From positions 1 to 54,774 of the forward strand of contig JBOHDE010000002.1 of the NCBI GenBank assembly GCA_050699035.1: a stretch of DNA of 54,774 nt, given 5' to 3'. Origin of the DNA: WHTB01 sp050699035. Its GTDB lineage: Bacteria; Actinomycetota; Actinomycetes; Propionibacteriales; Nocardioidaceae. Of the stretch, positions 40,428 through 49,450 are shown piece after piece (the first letter of the stretch is position 1; every line of letters starts with the position of its first letter). The notes below the pieces were generated by a model. It was not told the DNA's origin, ran no database searches, and saw nothing but the letters and a program-made list of their open reading frames with translations. A program made the position numbers and the translations under genes.

Positions 40428-41126
40428 TCAGCTCGGCAGGATCACCACGTGGCGCTTCGGCTCGACACCTTCGGACTCGCTGGTCAGACCCGCCTCGGCC
40501 ACGACGTCGTGCACCACCTTGCGCTCGAACGGTGTCATCGGCTCCAGCGGCTGCGGCTCACCGGACTCCTTGACGACCTTGACCGCGTCCTCGGCGATAC
40601 GTACCACCGCGGCCTTCTTCGCCGCCCGGAAGCCATCCACGTCCAGCATCAGCCGGCTGCGCTCGCCGGTCTGCTGGTACACCGCCAGCCGGGTCAACTC
40701 CTGAAGCGCGTCGAGTACCTCGCCGTCGCGGCCCACCAGAGCAGAGAGGTCTCCACCGACGATCGACACCGCGGCTCGGTCGCCGTCGACATCCATGTCC
40801 AGATCGCCGTCAACGTCGGCGATGTCGAGCAGTTCCTCGAGATAGTCGGCGGCGATGTCTCCCTCGTGCTCGAGCTGCTCGATCCGCAGTGAGCTCTCAC
40901 TCGGNNNNNNNNNNNNNNNNNNNNNNNNNNNNNNNNNNNNNNNNNNNNNNNNNNNNNNNNNNNNNNNNNNNNNNNNNNNNNNNNNNNNNNNNNNNNNNNN
41001 NNNNCTGGGCTCGACACTGGGCTCGACACTGGGCTCGCGGTCAGCATCCGCACTGTCGTCGGTGCTCTCCTCAGCTGCCGCCTCGGTCGACTCGTCGACG
41101 ACCGGGTCGGTCGCGCTCTCCCTCAC
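40428..41126 (-). CDS. Jag/KhpB-like RNA-binding protein (KH and R3H domains), interrupted by an assembly gap
   Basis: Jag/KhpB proteins bind RNA and affect cell shape and division. After an acidic N-terminus with SVEP repeats and the gap, the product has a KH domain (GGDLSALVGRDGEVLDALQE) and an R3H domain ending TPFERKVVHDVVAEAGLTSE and KRHVVILPS. I chose GTG 41126 because GAGGAG sits 6 bases upstream; the ATG at 41132 would abut that site. The 100 N bases (40905-41004) make the length nominal. It lies between yidC and rsmG, its usual place. Confidence 0.88.
   Translation of the reverse strand: MRESATDPVVDESTEAAAEESTDDSADADREPSVEPSVEPXXXXXXXXXXXXXXXXXXXXXXXXXXXXXXXXXXPSESSLRIEQLEHEGDIAADYLEELLDIADVDGDLDMDVDGDRAAVSIVGGDLSALVGRDGEVLDALQELTRLAVYQQTGERSRLMLDVDGFRAAKKAAVVRIAEDAVKVVKESGEPQPLEPMTPFERKVVHDVVAEAGLTSESEGVEPKRHVVILPS
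40905..41004. other. Assembly gap of 100 N
   Basis: Exactly 100 N, probably a placeholder. Its right edge is a tandem repeat of CTGGGCTCGACA (41005-41034), so the real missing sequence is likely more copies of this 12-bp unit coding SVEP. Confidence 0.98.
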
Positions 41127-41183
41127 GTGCATCTCCTCGTCCAGGTGATCGTGCGATCTCGGCTCGTCAGCGGCGTCATCCGA

Positions 41184-42320
41184 CTACTTCTTCGGTTGCT
41201 GACGGCCCGGCTGCTTCTTACCGGTCTGTTTCTTGCCTTGCACGTTCTTGCCCTGCGCGTTCTTACCTTGCGCGTTCTTGGGCTGCGTCTTCTTCGCCTG
41301 CGTGTTCTTGGGCTGCGTCTTCTTCAGCTGTGCCTTCTTCGGCTGGGCGTCCTGCTGCGACTGCCCGCCGGTCGGCGGCTGACCCTGCCGCCGCTCGCTG
41401 CGCGACTTCTTCTTCGGCTGCTGCCGCGCCGCGACCGGCTTCTCCTCGACCACCGTGTCGCCCGGATCAGCGTCGGCTGCCTTGCCCTTGTGCCGACGCG
41501 CGTCCCGCTCCTCCTTAGCCTTCATCGCAGGCGTCCCGGGGGCGGGGTTGTTGCGGATCACGTAGAACTGCTGGCCCATCGTCCACAGGTTCGAGGTCGT
41601 CCAGTACAGCAGCACACCGATCGGGAACGCGACGCCGCCAACTGCGAACACGACCGGCAGCACATAGAGCAGCATCTTCTGCTGCTGCGCGTACGGGCCG
41701 GACATCGCGTCCGCCGGCATGTTCTTGCTCATCAGCTGGCGCTGGGTGAGGAACGTCGTCGCCGTCATCGCCAGCACCAGGATCAGCGCCAGGATCTGCG
41801 TGTTGACCGTGCTCGGGTCGATAAACCGCTCGGAGATCTTGGCGCCGAACAAGGTCGCACTGCGCAGCTGCTCGGCCTGCGCCTCGGTCATCACCCCCTT
41901 GGGGTGCCCCTTGCTGGCCTGGTCGATCAGCCGGAACAGCGCCAGGAAGATCGGCATCTGCAGCAGGATCGGCAGACAAGACGCGAACGGGTTGGTGCCC
42001 GTCTCCTTGTACAGCGCCATCGTCTCCTGGGCGAGCTTCTCCCGGTCGTGGCCGTACTTCTTCTGCAGCGCCTTCACCTTCGGCTGCAGCAGCTGCATGT
42101 TGCGGCTCGACTTGATCTGCTTGACGAACAGCGGGATCAACAGGATCCGGATCACGATGGTCAGGCAGATGATCGACAGCCCCCACGCCCAGCCCTGCGC
42201 CGCCGGCGACTCGCCGAACGCGCTGGTGAACATCGTGTGGAACGACGTCAGGATGTACGACGTGACGTAGTAGAGCGGCGTGATGATCGCCGAGCCGATG
42301 CTGACGAAGAAGTCGATCAC
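41184..42320 (-). CDS. yidC: Membrane protein insertase YidC
   Basis: Inserts and folds membrane proteins, alone or with Sec. The 378-residue product has the YidC core of five membrane segments, with WAWGLSIICLTIVIRILLIP, the cytoplasmic helical hairpin QPKVKALQKKYGHDREKLAQ, NPFASCLPILLQMPIFLALF and GVLLYWTTSNLWTMGQQ. About 100 residues of Lys/Gln/Arg-rich tail follow, the last 50 as pentapeptide-like repeats (K-K/N-x-Q-x) encoded by 15-bp DNA repeats at 41187-41339. The GTG start overlaps the yidD stop. Confidence 0.95.
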   Translation of the reverse strand: MIDFFVSIGSAIITPLYYVTSYILTSFHTMFTSAFGESPAAQGWAWGLSIICLTIVIRILLIPLFVKQIKSSRNMQLLQPKVKALQKKYGHDREKLAQETMALYKETGTNPFASCLPILLQMPIFLALFRLIDQASKGHPKGVMTEAQAEQLRSATLFGAKISERFIDPSTVNTQILALILVLAMTATTFLTQRQLMSKNMPADAMSGPYAQQQKMLLYVLPVVFAVGGVAFPIGVLLYWTTSNLWTMGQQFYVIRNNPAPGTPAMKAKEERDARRHKGKAADADPGDTVVEEKPVAARQQPKKKSRSERRQGQPPTGGQSQQDAQPKKAQLKKTQPKNTQAKKTQPKNAQGKNAQGKNVQGKKQTGKKQPGRQQPKK

Positions 42321-42562
42321 TCAGAAACTCCGACCGTTGTGTGGCGAGTGGTGGCGGGCACCGGGTCGTATCCACCCGCAGCCCATGGGTGACAGCGGGC
42401 AAGCCGACGCAGCGCGAGCCAGCTGCCTTTCATCGAACCGTGCTCGGTAACCGCGTCGAGCGCGTACGCCGAGCAGGACGGGTGATACCGGCAGACCTGG
42501 CCGTACAGCGGGCTGATCAACGCCCGGTACAGGCGCAGCAGTCCGATCAGGAGGTACTTCAC
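42317..42562 (-). CDS. yidD: Membrane protein insertion efficiency factor YidD
   Basis: An 81-residue member of the YidD family, which assists membrane insertion alongside YidC. LYRALISPLYGQVCRYHPSC and SAYALDAVTEHGSMKGSWLA with RRLARCHPWAAGGYDPVP cover the three conserved cysteines. GTG start overlaps the rnpA stop, and its stop overlaps yidC. Confidence 0.95.
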   Translation of the reverse strand: MKYLLIGLLRLYRALISPLYGQVCRYHPSCSAYALDAVTEHGSMKGSWLALRRLARCHPWAAGGYDPVPATTRHTTVGVSE

Positions 42563-42915
42563 CGCCGCTCACCCCGCCGGGTCCGCGCCACGGCCAACGC
42601 GACTGCCGCCTGAAGGTCGTCGATCAACATCGGGCCGGCATCGGCAGCCGGGGGGAGCGCCCGGACGACCAGCCGGGCGCCGTCGGGCAGGCCGGGCATC
42701 AGCTCACGCACCGCATGCCGAAGCCTGCGGACCACGCGGTTGCGGACCACCGAGCCACCCACTCCCTTGCTGACCACGAATCCGGCTCGTGGTGGCGGGT
42801 CGTCGCGGTCCACCAGCAGATGCACGGCTAACGTCGCGCGACCGACGCGCGTTCCACGCCGAACCACCCGGGCGAACTCGTCGCTTCGGGTGATCCGACT
42901 CCCCGCGGGCAGCAC
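42559..42915 (-). CDS. rnpA: Ribonuclease P protein component
   Basis: Protein subunit of RNase P, which matures the 5' ends of tRNAs with the RNA subunit. The 118-residue product has FARVVRRGTRVGRATLAVHL and the signature GFVVSKGVGGSVVRNRVVRR, LRHAVREL. GTG start at 42915, 21 bases after rpmH on the same strand, the conserved rpmH-rnpA order. Confidence 0.94.
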   Translation of the reverse strand: MLPAGSRITRSDEFARVVRRGTRVGRATLAVHLLVDRDDPPPRAGFVVSKGVGGSVVRNRVVRRLRHAVRELMPGLPDGARLVVRALPPAADAGPMLIDDLQAAVALAVARTRRGERR

Positions 42916-42936
42916 GCTGCACCGGGAGCGCTGGCC

Positions 42937-43074
42937 TCAGGCCGCCAGGCGCTTACGACCCTTGCCACGGCGGGAGGCGAGGATCGCGCGACCCGCACGG
43001 GTGCGCATGCGGAGACGGAAGCCGTGCTTCTTGTGCCGGCGACGGTTGTTGGGCTGGTACGTACGCTTGCTCAC
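42937..43074 (-). CDS. rpmH: 50S ribosomal protein L34
   Basis: A 45-residue ribosomal protein translated from 43074: MSKRTYQPNNRRRHKKHGFR, then LRMRTRAGRAILASRRGKGR and KRLAA, a full match to L34. GTG start. It is divergent from dnaA across the 535-bp intergenic region, the classical origin-proximal arrangement. Confidence 0.98.
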   Translation of the reverse strand: MSKRTYQPNNRRRHKKHGFRLRMRTRAGRAILASRRGKGRKRLAA

Positions 43075-43609
43075 GGCTACTCCGGGTCAGCTGGTGTGTC
43101 GCGAATTCAGGGGTCCAGAGCGGTGGATCAACGAGCACCGCCCACCCGCGGTGAGCCTTGGGGAAGACGTCCGTGGACATGCGGCACCTGTCGACACCGA
43201 ATCGACCGCCCCACGGTACGTGGTTGCCCTCTGGAGGGTCAAACCGAGCCTACCTGTGGACAACCTCGGTCCCACCAGGTGACCGAAAACTGCCCACTCT
43301 TGCAGAGACTCGCCGGTGAGGGGGTGGAGCGACACGCCGATAGTTCAGGGGATTTCACCGACGGATCGGGGCAACTCTCGCGTAACCCTGTGGATGACGG
43401 GTTGATTGGCACCCCTTTGGGTTGTTAGCGTCCCCGCCCACGGCGCCCTGTCGCGGACCGTGCCCGTCTCTGACGAGCCATGATCCTCGGGGAACTCGTC
43501 CGACCTACCCACATCCTGTGGACAAAGGTGTGGATCAGCAGTGGGATGAGCGAGGGATCAGGGTGTGGGACGTGCGGCTCGTGGGCCGCAACCAGCGACG
43601 GGAGACACT
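43075..43609. other. rpmH-dnaA intergenic region with DnaA boxes
   Basis: 535 bp without a convincing gene. It holds two perfect DnaA boxes, TGTGGACAA at 43255-43263 and 43517-43525 (complement of TTGTCCACA), plus near matches TGTGGATGA (43389-43397) and TGTGGATCA (43529-43537). It carries the divergent promoters of rpmH and dnaA, and the boxes suggest dnaA autoregulation or a second part of oriC. Confidence 0.8.
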
Positions 43610-45172
43610 GTGAACGAGTCGGACGGCACCCCGCGCACCGAGGCGGACACCCACCCTGCGGGTGAGCTCGACCCGATCTGGGCCCGATTGGTCGACGACC
43701 TTCCGGCCAGCCAGCGCGCCTGGCTGGCCGGCAGCAAACCCCTGACACTCCACGAGAACACTGCCATCGTCGCGGTCCGGGACGACTTCACTCGCACCCA
43801 GCTGGAGAGCCGGCTGCGGCCGCAGCTCGAGGACGCTCTCTCCCGCGAGCTCGACCGCGCTGTGCACCTCGCCGTGACGGTCGACTCGACACTGATCGAC
43901 ACCACCGAGCAGGACGACACCCCTCCGCTCGATGGGCGGTCGGGTATCGACGACGCAGCGTCGTCGGAGTTCCGGAGCACCGTCCGGCTCAGCGACCAGG
44001 GGTCGACGGCGAGCGGGCCGTCCACAGACATACCTGTTCATCCACAGGTAGATCAGTCATTAAGTCGACAAACATCTTCGGCTCCTCCAGGGCGGGACCG
44101 GTCGAGTCCGCCGGCGCCGCGACAGAACGTCGCCGAGACCCGGCTCAACCCGAAGTACGCCTTCGAGACGTTCGTCATCGGCTCGTCGAACCGGTTCGCG
44201 CACGCCGCCGCGGTCGCCGCCGCCGAAGCTCCCGGCAAGGCGTACAACCCGCTGCTGGTCTACGGCGAGTCCGGCCTCGGCAAGACCCACCTGCTGCACG
44301 CGATCGGCCACTACGTCCGCAACCTGTTCAACTCGGCCCGGGTCCGCTACGTCTCCAGTGAGGAGTTCACCAACGACTTCATCAACGCGATCCGCGACGA
44401 CCGGGCTTCGACGTTCCAGCGGCGCTACCGCGATGTGGACGTCCTCCTGATCGACGACATCCAGTTCCTCGAGGGCAAGATCCAGACCCAGGAGGAGTTC
44501 TTCCACACGTTCAACACGTTGCACAACGCCAACAAGCAGATCGTGATCACGTCCGACCGGCCACCCAAGCGGCTCGAGGCGCTCGAGGACCGGCTGCGCA
44601 ACCGGTTCGAGTGGGGCCTGATCACCGACGTCCAGCCCCCCGACCTCGAGACCCGGATCGCGATCTTGCGCAAGAAGGCCGCGACCGAGCGGCTGACCGC
44701 GCCGCCGGACGTGCTCGAGTTCATCGCCAGCAAGATCCAGACCAACATCCGCGAGCTCGAGGGCGCACTCATCCGGGTGACGGCGTTCGCCAGCCTCAAC
44801 CGGCAACCGGTCGACCTCACCCTGGCCGAGATCGTGCTGAAGGACCTGATCCCGGAGGGCGGCGAGCCGGAGATCACCGCGGCGTTGATCATCGCCCAGA
44901 CCGCCGCCTACTTCGGGCTGTCCATCGACGACCTGTGCGGCCAGAGCCGCAGCCGGGTACTGGTGACGGCCCGGCAGATCGCGATGTACCTGTGCCGCGA
45001 GCTCACCGAGCTGTCGCTGCCCAAGATCGGGCAGCAGTTCGGCGGGCGCGACCACACCACGGTGATGCACGCCGACCGCAAAATCCGCCAGCTGATGGCC
45101 GAGCGGCGCAGTGTCTACAACCAGGTCACCGAGCTCACCAACCGGATCAAGCAGCAGGCCCGCCAGTCGTGA
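43610..45172 (+). CDS. dnaA: Chromosomal replication initiator DnaA
   Basis: Binds DnaA boxes and opens oriC. The 520-residue product has domain I (IWARLVDDLPASQRAWLAG), a variable acidic linker (about 95-175), and the AAA+ domain beginning LNPKYAFETFVIGSSNRFAH with Walker A GESGLGKTH (219-227) and VLLIDDIQFLEGK. The domain IV box-binding motif is GGRDHTTVMHADRKI. I chose GTG 43610 (GGGAGA 5 bases upstream). Within the linker the DNA carries ATCCACAG/TCCACAG and a 6-bp hairpin ACCTGT/ACAGGT (44032-44049). Confidence 0.97.
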   Translation: MNESDGTPRTEADTHPAGELDPIWARLVDDLPASQRAWLAGSKPLTLHENTAIVAVRDDFTRTQLESRLRPQLEDALSRELDRAVHLAVTVDSTLIDTTEQDDTPPLDGRSGIDDAASSEFRSTVRLSDQGSTASGPSTDIPVHPQVDQSLSRQTSSAPPGRDRSSPPAPRQNVAETRLNPKYAFETFVIGSSNRFAHAAAVAAAEAPGKAYNPLLVYGESGLGKTHLLHAIGHYVRNLFNSARVRYVSSEEFTNDFINAIRDDRASTFQRRYRDVDVLLIDDIQFLEGKIQTQEEFFHTFNTLHNANKQIVITSDRPPKRLEALEDRLRNRFEWGLITDVQPPDLETRIAILRKKAATERLTAPPDVLEFIASKIQTNIRELEGALIRVTAFASLNRQPVDLTLAEIVLKDLIPEGGEPEITAALIIAQTAAYFGLSIDDLCGQSRSRVLVTARQIAMYLCRELTELSLPKIGQQFGGRDHTTVMHADRKIRQLMAERRSVYNQVTELTNRIKQQARQS

Positions 45173-45644
45173 GCCCGTCGACGCGCGGCCACTGGCCAGC
45201 AGATTTCGGGCAGTTCAGGCACCGCACAGACTGGGGACAGTCCTGTGGATCATTGCCGATCGCGGGGGACAGGGTGTGGACAACCGGGGACGACACGACA
45301 CCGGGCCGACCGGCGTCCACCGGTCCCGGATAGCTCCGGACCAGCCCTCCCCAGCCGCGGTGGACACAGATACCGGGGCTGACCTGCGACGACGTTGGTT
45401 GTCCACACTGTCCACCGAGGCTATGAACCCGATGAGGACCTAAAGATATGAAGACGTTCGACAAGGACTCCCGGACCTCCGTCCTGGGGACAACCTCGCG
45501 GCCAGGTACGAACGGAGCACCGACAGCCGTGGGAACCGTAGGCGCGGCATGGCAGGATTCCCTCGCGGGATCGATGTCATCTCGCGATCACCAGAGCGAC
45601 CCGGTCACACGATCGGGCACCGAGGCACCAGGAGGCAGCCGACC
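45173..45644. other. oriC: dnaA-dnaN intergenic region
   Basis: 472 bp with clustered DnaA boxes. TGTGGACAA at 45275-45283 and TTGTCCACA at 45399-45407 are perfect. Near matches are TGTGGATCA (45244-45252), GGTGGACAC (45359-45367) and CTGTCCACC (45408-45416). A less GC-rich stretch CTAAAGATATGAAG lies at about 45438-45451, a possible unwinding site. This is the usual actinobacterial origin position. A 66-codon frame at 45448 is not convincing as a gene. Confidence 0.85.
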
Positions 45645-46787
45645 GTGAAGTTCCGCGTGGAGCGTGACGCGCTCGCCGATGCTGTCGCCTGGGCAGCCCG
45701 CAGCCTCCCCCTACGGCCCAGCGTTCCCGTTCTGGCCGGTCTGTTGGTCGAGACCAGCGACGCGGGCCTCGTATTGTCGGGCTTCGACTACGAGACCTCG
45801 GCGCGCGTCACCATCCCGGCCGAGGTGGTCGACGAGGGCCGCGCACTGGTCTCCGGTCGGCTGCTGGCCGATATTTCGCGGAGCCTCCCGGCCAAGCCGG
45901 TCGAGATGGCGACCGACGGGGCGAAGGTGTCGCTCACCTGTGGCAGCGCCCGGTTCAGCCTGCAGACGATGCCGGTCGAGGACTACCCCGCGCTGCCTGA
46001 CATGCCGACCGCGTCGGGCACCGTCCGCAGTGACGTGTTCGCGACCGCGGTGGGCCAGGCGGTGACTGCCGCCGGCCGCGACGACATGCTCCCGGTCCTC
46101 ACTGGTGTCCGCGTCGAGATCGACGGCTCGCACCTCGCCCTGATGGCGACCGACCGCTACCGGCTGAGCCTGCGGGAGCTCGAGTGGTCGCCGAGCCTGG
46201 GCGACTTCACCGCGACCGCCCTGGTCCCGGCGAAGGTCCTCGCCGACACCGCCAAGTCGCTGACCGCCGGTGGCGACGTCACGATCGCGCTGTCGTCCAC
46301 CGGGGCCGGCGAGGGCATCATCGGTTTCGAGGGACAGACCGCAGGAGGCACCAGGAGTACGACCACCCGGCTCCTCGACGGCGAGTTCCCGAAGGTGCGG
46401 GCGCTGTTCCCCAGCGAGTCGGCGACGGTGGCCCGGGTCGACACGCCGACCTTGGTCGAAGCGGTCAAGCGGGTGGCCCTGGTGGCCGAGCGCAACACCC
46501 CCGTACGCCTCAGCTTCAGCAAGGGCCAGGTGACGCTGGAGGCCGGGAGCGGAGACGAGGCACAGGCGTCGGAGTCGGTCGAGGCCGATGTCGACGGCGA
46601 CGACATCGCGATCGGCTTCAACCCCGGCTACCTCCTCGACGGCCTGGGCGCGATCGACGCTCCGGTGGCCCATCTGGCGTTCACCCAGGCGACGCGGCCA
46701 GCCGCGTTGGCCGGCGCCGGCGACTTGGGGGCCGAGCCCACTCTCGACTTCCGCTACCTGCTGATGCCGGTCCGTCTGCAGGGCTGA
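45645..46787 (+). CDS. dnaN: DNA polymerase III beta subunit (sliding clamp)
   Basis: A ring-shaped processivity factor for replication. The 380-residue product begins VKFRVERDALADAVAWAARS and shows the three repeated clamp domains, with PVLAGLLVETSDAGLVLSGF, MLPVLTGVRVEIDGSHLALM, ATDRYRLSLREL and the C-terminal YLLMPVRLQG. GTG at 45645 with GGAGGC 8 bases upstream. Confidence 0.97.
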   Translation: MKFRVERDALADAVAWAARSLPLRPSVPVLAGLLVETSDAGLVLSGFDYETSARVTIPAEVVDEGRALVSGRLLADISRSLPAKPVEMATDGAKVSLTCGSARFSLQTMPVEDYPALPDMPTASGTVRSDVFATAVGQAVTAAGRDDMLPVLTGVRVEIDGSHLALMATDRYRLSLRELEWSPSLGDFTATALVPAKVLADTAKSLTAGGDVTIALSSTGAGEGIIGFEGQTAGGTRSTTTRLLDGEFPKVRALFPSESATVARVDTPTLVEAVKRVALVAERNTPVRLSFSKGQVTLEAGSGDEAQASESVEADVDGDDIAIGFNPGYLLDGLGAIDAPVAHLAFTQATRPAALAGAGDLGAEPTLDFRYLLMPVRLQG

Positions 46788-46833
46788 CAGCGGGCGGACC
46801 AGACCAACCTCCCGGCGACCTGGAAGGACGACG

Positions 46834-47730
46834 ATGCACCTCGGACTCGTAGGCCTCGGCAAGATGGGCGGCAACATGCGCGAGCGGCTGCGTGCCGCCG
46901 GGCTCACCGTCACGGGCTACGACCGCAACCCCGAGGTCAGCGACGTCGGCTCCCTGGCCGAGCTGGTCGAGCAGCTCCCGACACCGAAGGTGGTCTGGGT
47001 GATGGTGCCCGCGGGCGACGCCACCCGGGCCACGGTGCGCGAGCTCGCCGACCTGCTCGGCGAGGGTGACGTGGTCGTCGACGGCGGCAACTCCCGGTGG
47101 ACCGACGACACCGAGCATGGTGCCCTGCTGGCCGACCAGGGCGTCGGGTTCGTCGACTGTGGCGTGTCCGGCGGCGTCTGGGGCCTGGAGAACGGCTACG
47201 CGCTGATGTGCGGCGGCGAGGCCGAGCAGGTCGCCAAGGTGCAGCCGGCGTTCGACGCGCTGAAGCCCGAGGGCGAGTTCGGCTTCGTGCACGCCGGCAA
47301 GATCGGCGCCGGGCACTTCTCCAAGATGGTGCACAACGGCATCGAGTATGCCCAGATGCAGGCGTTCGCCGAGGGCTGGGAGCTGCTCGAGAAGGTCGAG
47401 CTGGTCGACAACGTCACCGAGGTGTTCCGGTCCTGGCGGGAGGGCACCGTCATCCGGTCCTGGCTGCTCGACCTGCTCGTCGCCGCGCTCGACGAGGACA
47501 ACCACCTGGACAAGATCGCCGGCTACGCCGAGGACTCCGGCGAGGGCCGGTGGACGGTCGAGGCGGCGATCGAGCATGCCGTACCTCTGCCCGCCATCAC
47601 CGGCGCGCTCTTCGCCCGGTTCGCGTCGCGCCAGGAGGACGCACCGGCGATGAAGGCCGTTGCCGCGATGCGCCAGCAGTTCGGTGGACATGCCGTGAAG
47701 GCCGGTCCGCCGCCGACCCAAGAGTCGTAG
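46834..47730 (+). CDS. gnd: 6-phosphogluconate dehydrogenase, decarboxylating (short form)
   Basis: Oxidises 6-phosphogluconate to ribulose-5-phosphate. The 298-residue product is the short, often NAD-linked form, with the cofactor motif HLGLVGLGKMGGNM, VVDGGNSRWTDDTEHGALL, DCGVSGGVWGLENGYALMCG and the catalytic GKIGAGHFSKMVHNGIEYAQ. ATG with GGAAGGA upstream. The dnaN-gnd-recF order is common in actinobacteria. Confidence 0.95.
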   Translation: MHLGLVGLGKMGGNMRERLRAAGLTVTGYDRNPEVSDVGSLAELVEQLPTPKVVWVMVPAGDATRATVRELADLLGEGDVVVDGGNSRWTDDTEHGALLADQGVGFVDCGVSGGVWGLENGYALMCGGEAEQVAKVQPAFDALKPEGEFGFVHAGKIGAGHFSKMVHNGIEYAQMQAFAEGWELLEKVELVDNVTEVFRSWREGTVIRSWLLDLLVAALDEDNHLDKIAGYAEDSGEGRWTVEAAIEHAVPLPAITGALFARFASRQEDAPAMKAVAAMRQQFGGHAVKAGPPPTQES

Positions 47731-47733
47731 GCC

Positions 47734-48879
47734 GTGCACGTCGCCCAGCTGTCGCTGCACGACTTCCGCTCGTACGCCGAGGTCGACGTCGCGCTGGAGC
47801 CGGGCATGACGGCGTTCGTCGGCCCCAACGGCCAGGGCAAGACCAACCTGGTGGAGGCGATCGACTACGTCGCCGCGATGCGGTCCCACCGGGTTGCGGC
47901 CGACGCCCCGCTGGTGCGTGCCGGCGCCGAGCACGCCGTGGTCCGGGTGGGCGCCGTCCGGGATGGCCGCAACGCGCTGGTCGAGATCGAGATCAACCCC
48001 GGCCGAGCCAACCGCGCGCGGCTCAACAAGTCACCGCTCCCCCGCACCCGCGATCTGCTCGGCGTGCTCCGGGTGGTGCTGTTCGCCCCGGAGGATCTCG
48101 CGCTGGTCAAGGGTGACCCGTCCGACCGCCGGCACTTCCTCGACGACCTGCTGGTCGCGCAGGCGCCCCGCTTCGCCGGGGTACGCCAGGACTACGACCG
48201 GGTGCTCAAACAGCGCAACACGCTGCTGAAGACGGCCGGCCTGGCGCGGCGCAGTCGGCAGTCCTCCGGTGACCCGCTGGCCACTCTCGACGCCTGGGAC
48301 GACCACCTCGCCCGCACCGGCGCCGAGCTGCTCGCCGCCCGGCTCAGCCTGGTCGACGCCCTGCAGCCGCACGTCGCGGCGGCATACGCCAAAGTCGCGT
48401 CGCAGGCCAGCCCGGGCCGCGACCAGGCGACGCTGACCTACAAGCCGTCGTGGGAGCTGCCGCCCGAGCGACCCAGCCGTGAGGTGCTGACCGCCGCGCT
48501 GCTCGCCGAGGTCGCCCGCCGCCGCGACGACGAGATCGACCGCGGCATCTCGCTGGTCGGACCGCACCGTGACGACGTGACGCTGGCGGTCGGTTCGCTC
48601 CCGGCCAAGGGCTACGCCAGCCACGGTGAAGCCTGGTCGTTCGCGCTGGCGCTGCGGCTCGCCTCGTTCGAGCTGCTGCGGTCCGACGGCGACGACCCGG
48701 TGCTGATCCTGGACGACGTGTTCGCCGAGCTCGACACCGACCGCCGCGACCGACTCGCCGAGATGGTGGCCGGCGCCGAGCAGGTCCTGGTCACCGCTGC
48801 GGTGCCGAAGGATGTGCCCGAGCTGTTGGCCGGTGCACGCTATGACGTGATGGAAGGCGAGGTGCGCCGTGTCCGATGA
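47734..48879 (+). CDS. recF: DNA replication and repair protein RecF
   Basis: An SMC-like ATPase that loads RecA at gaps with RecO and RecR. The 381-residue product has LSLHDFRSYAEVDVALEPG, Walker A GPNGQGKT (30-37), LFAPEDLALVKGDPSDRRHF, VGPHRDDVTL (signature region) and Walker B PVLILDDVFAELD. GTG start 3 bases after gnd; its 3' end overlaps the DUF721 gene by 11 bases. Confidence 0.95.
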   Translation: MHVAQLSLHDFRSYAEVDVALEPGMTAFVGPNGQGKTNLVEAIDYVAAMRSHRVAADAPLVRAGAEHAVVRVGAVRDGRNALVEIEINPGRANRARLNKSPLPRTRDLLGVLRVVLFAPEDLALVKGDPSDRRHFLDDLLVAQAPRFAGVRQDYDRVLKQRNTLLKTAGLARRSRQSSGDPLATLDAWDDHLARTGAELLAARLSLVDALQPHVAAAYAKVASQASPGRDQATLTYKPSWELPPERPSREVLTAALLAEVARRRDDEIDRGISLVGPHRDDVTLAVGSLPAKGYASHGEAWSFALALRLASFELLRSDGDDPVLILDDVFAELDTDRRDRLAEMVAGAEQVLVTAAVPKDVPELLAGARYDVMEGEVRRVR

Positions 48880-49450
48880 GCCGGACCGCCCCGAGTCGCC
48901 GGCAGCTGGGAAGGGGTCGCCGCCGCCCGAGCCGGATCCGGAGCACGCGACGACCGGCCTGGAGATGGCCCGCGCCGTCGCCCGGTCGATGGCGACCGGC
49001 CGAAAGCGTCGCGCCGGCAGCCGCCGCACGGCCGACCCGTTCGGCCGGCGCCGCCGCACCGGTCCGACCGTGTCCGGCGCGTTTCCGGACGAGCGCGACC
49101 CGCAGACCCTCGACGCCACCATCGACCGGCTGGTCGACGAGCACGGCTGGTCGACCGACGTCGCGGTCCATGGCGTGTTCGCCCGGTGGGACCGCATCGT
49201 CGGCAACGACGTGGCGCAGCACTGCACGCCGGAGCGGTTCGCCGACAGCCGGCTCTCCGTCCGGGCCGACTCGACCGCGTGGGCGACCCAGATGCGGCTG
49301 CTCGCCCCCACCGTCGTACGCCGGCTGAACGAAGAGCTCGGGGACGAGACCGTGCTCCGCATCGAAGTGCTCGGACCGCACCTGCCGACCTGGTCGAAGG
49401 GTGCCCGCTCGCTGCGCGACGGTCGGGGTCCGCGCGACACCTACGGTTAG
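48869..49450 (+). CDS. DUF721 protein, probable replicative helicase loader DciA
   Basis: DciA proteins load or recruit DnaB in bacteria lacking DnaC/DnaI. The 193-residue product has a basic, disordered N-terminus (about 1-75) and the DUF721 domain: IDRLVDEHGWSTDVAVHGVF, ARWDRIVGNDVAQHCTPERF, LSVRADSTAWATQMRLL and NEELGDETVLRIEVLGP. Overlap with recF and position before gyrB agree with DciA. Confidence 0.9.
   Translation: MSDEPDRPESPAAGKGSPPPEPDPEHATTGLEMARAVARSMATGRKRRAGSRRTADPFGRRRRTGPTVSGAFPDERDPQTLDATIDRLVDEHGWSTDVAVHGVFARWDRIVGNDVAQHCTPERFADSRLSVRADSTAWATQMRLLAPTVVRRLNEELGDETVLRIEVLGPHLPTWSKGARSLRDGRGPRDTYG

Noticed and set aside
45448..45648. 66-codon frame between dnaA and dnaN
   Set aside because: Starts in the less GC-rich part of oriC, lacks a ribosome binding site and domain, and overlaps the dnaN ribosome site.
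46834..47730. Metabolic gene gnd between dnaN and recF as a possible insertion
   Set aside because: This order is common in actinobacteria and spacing and codon use match the neighbours.
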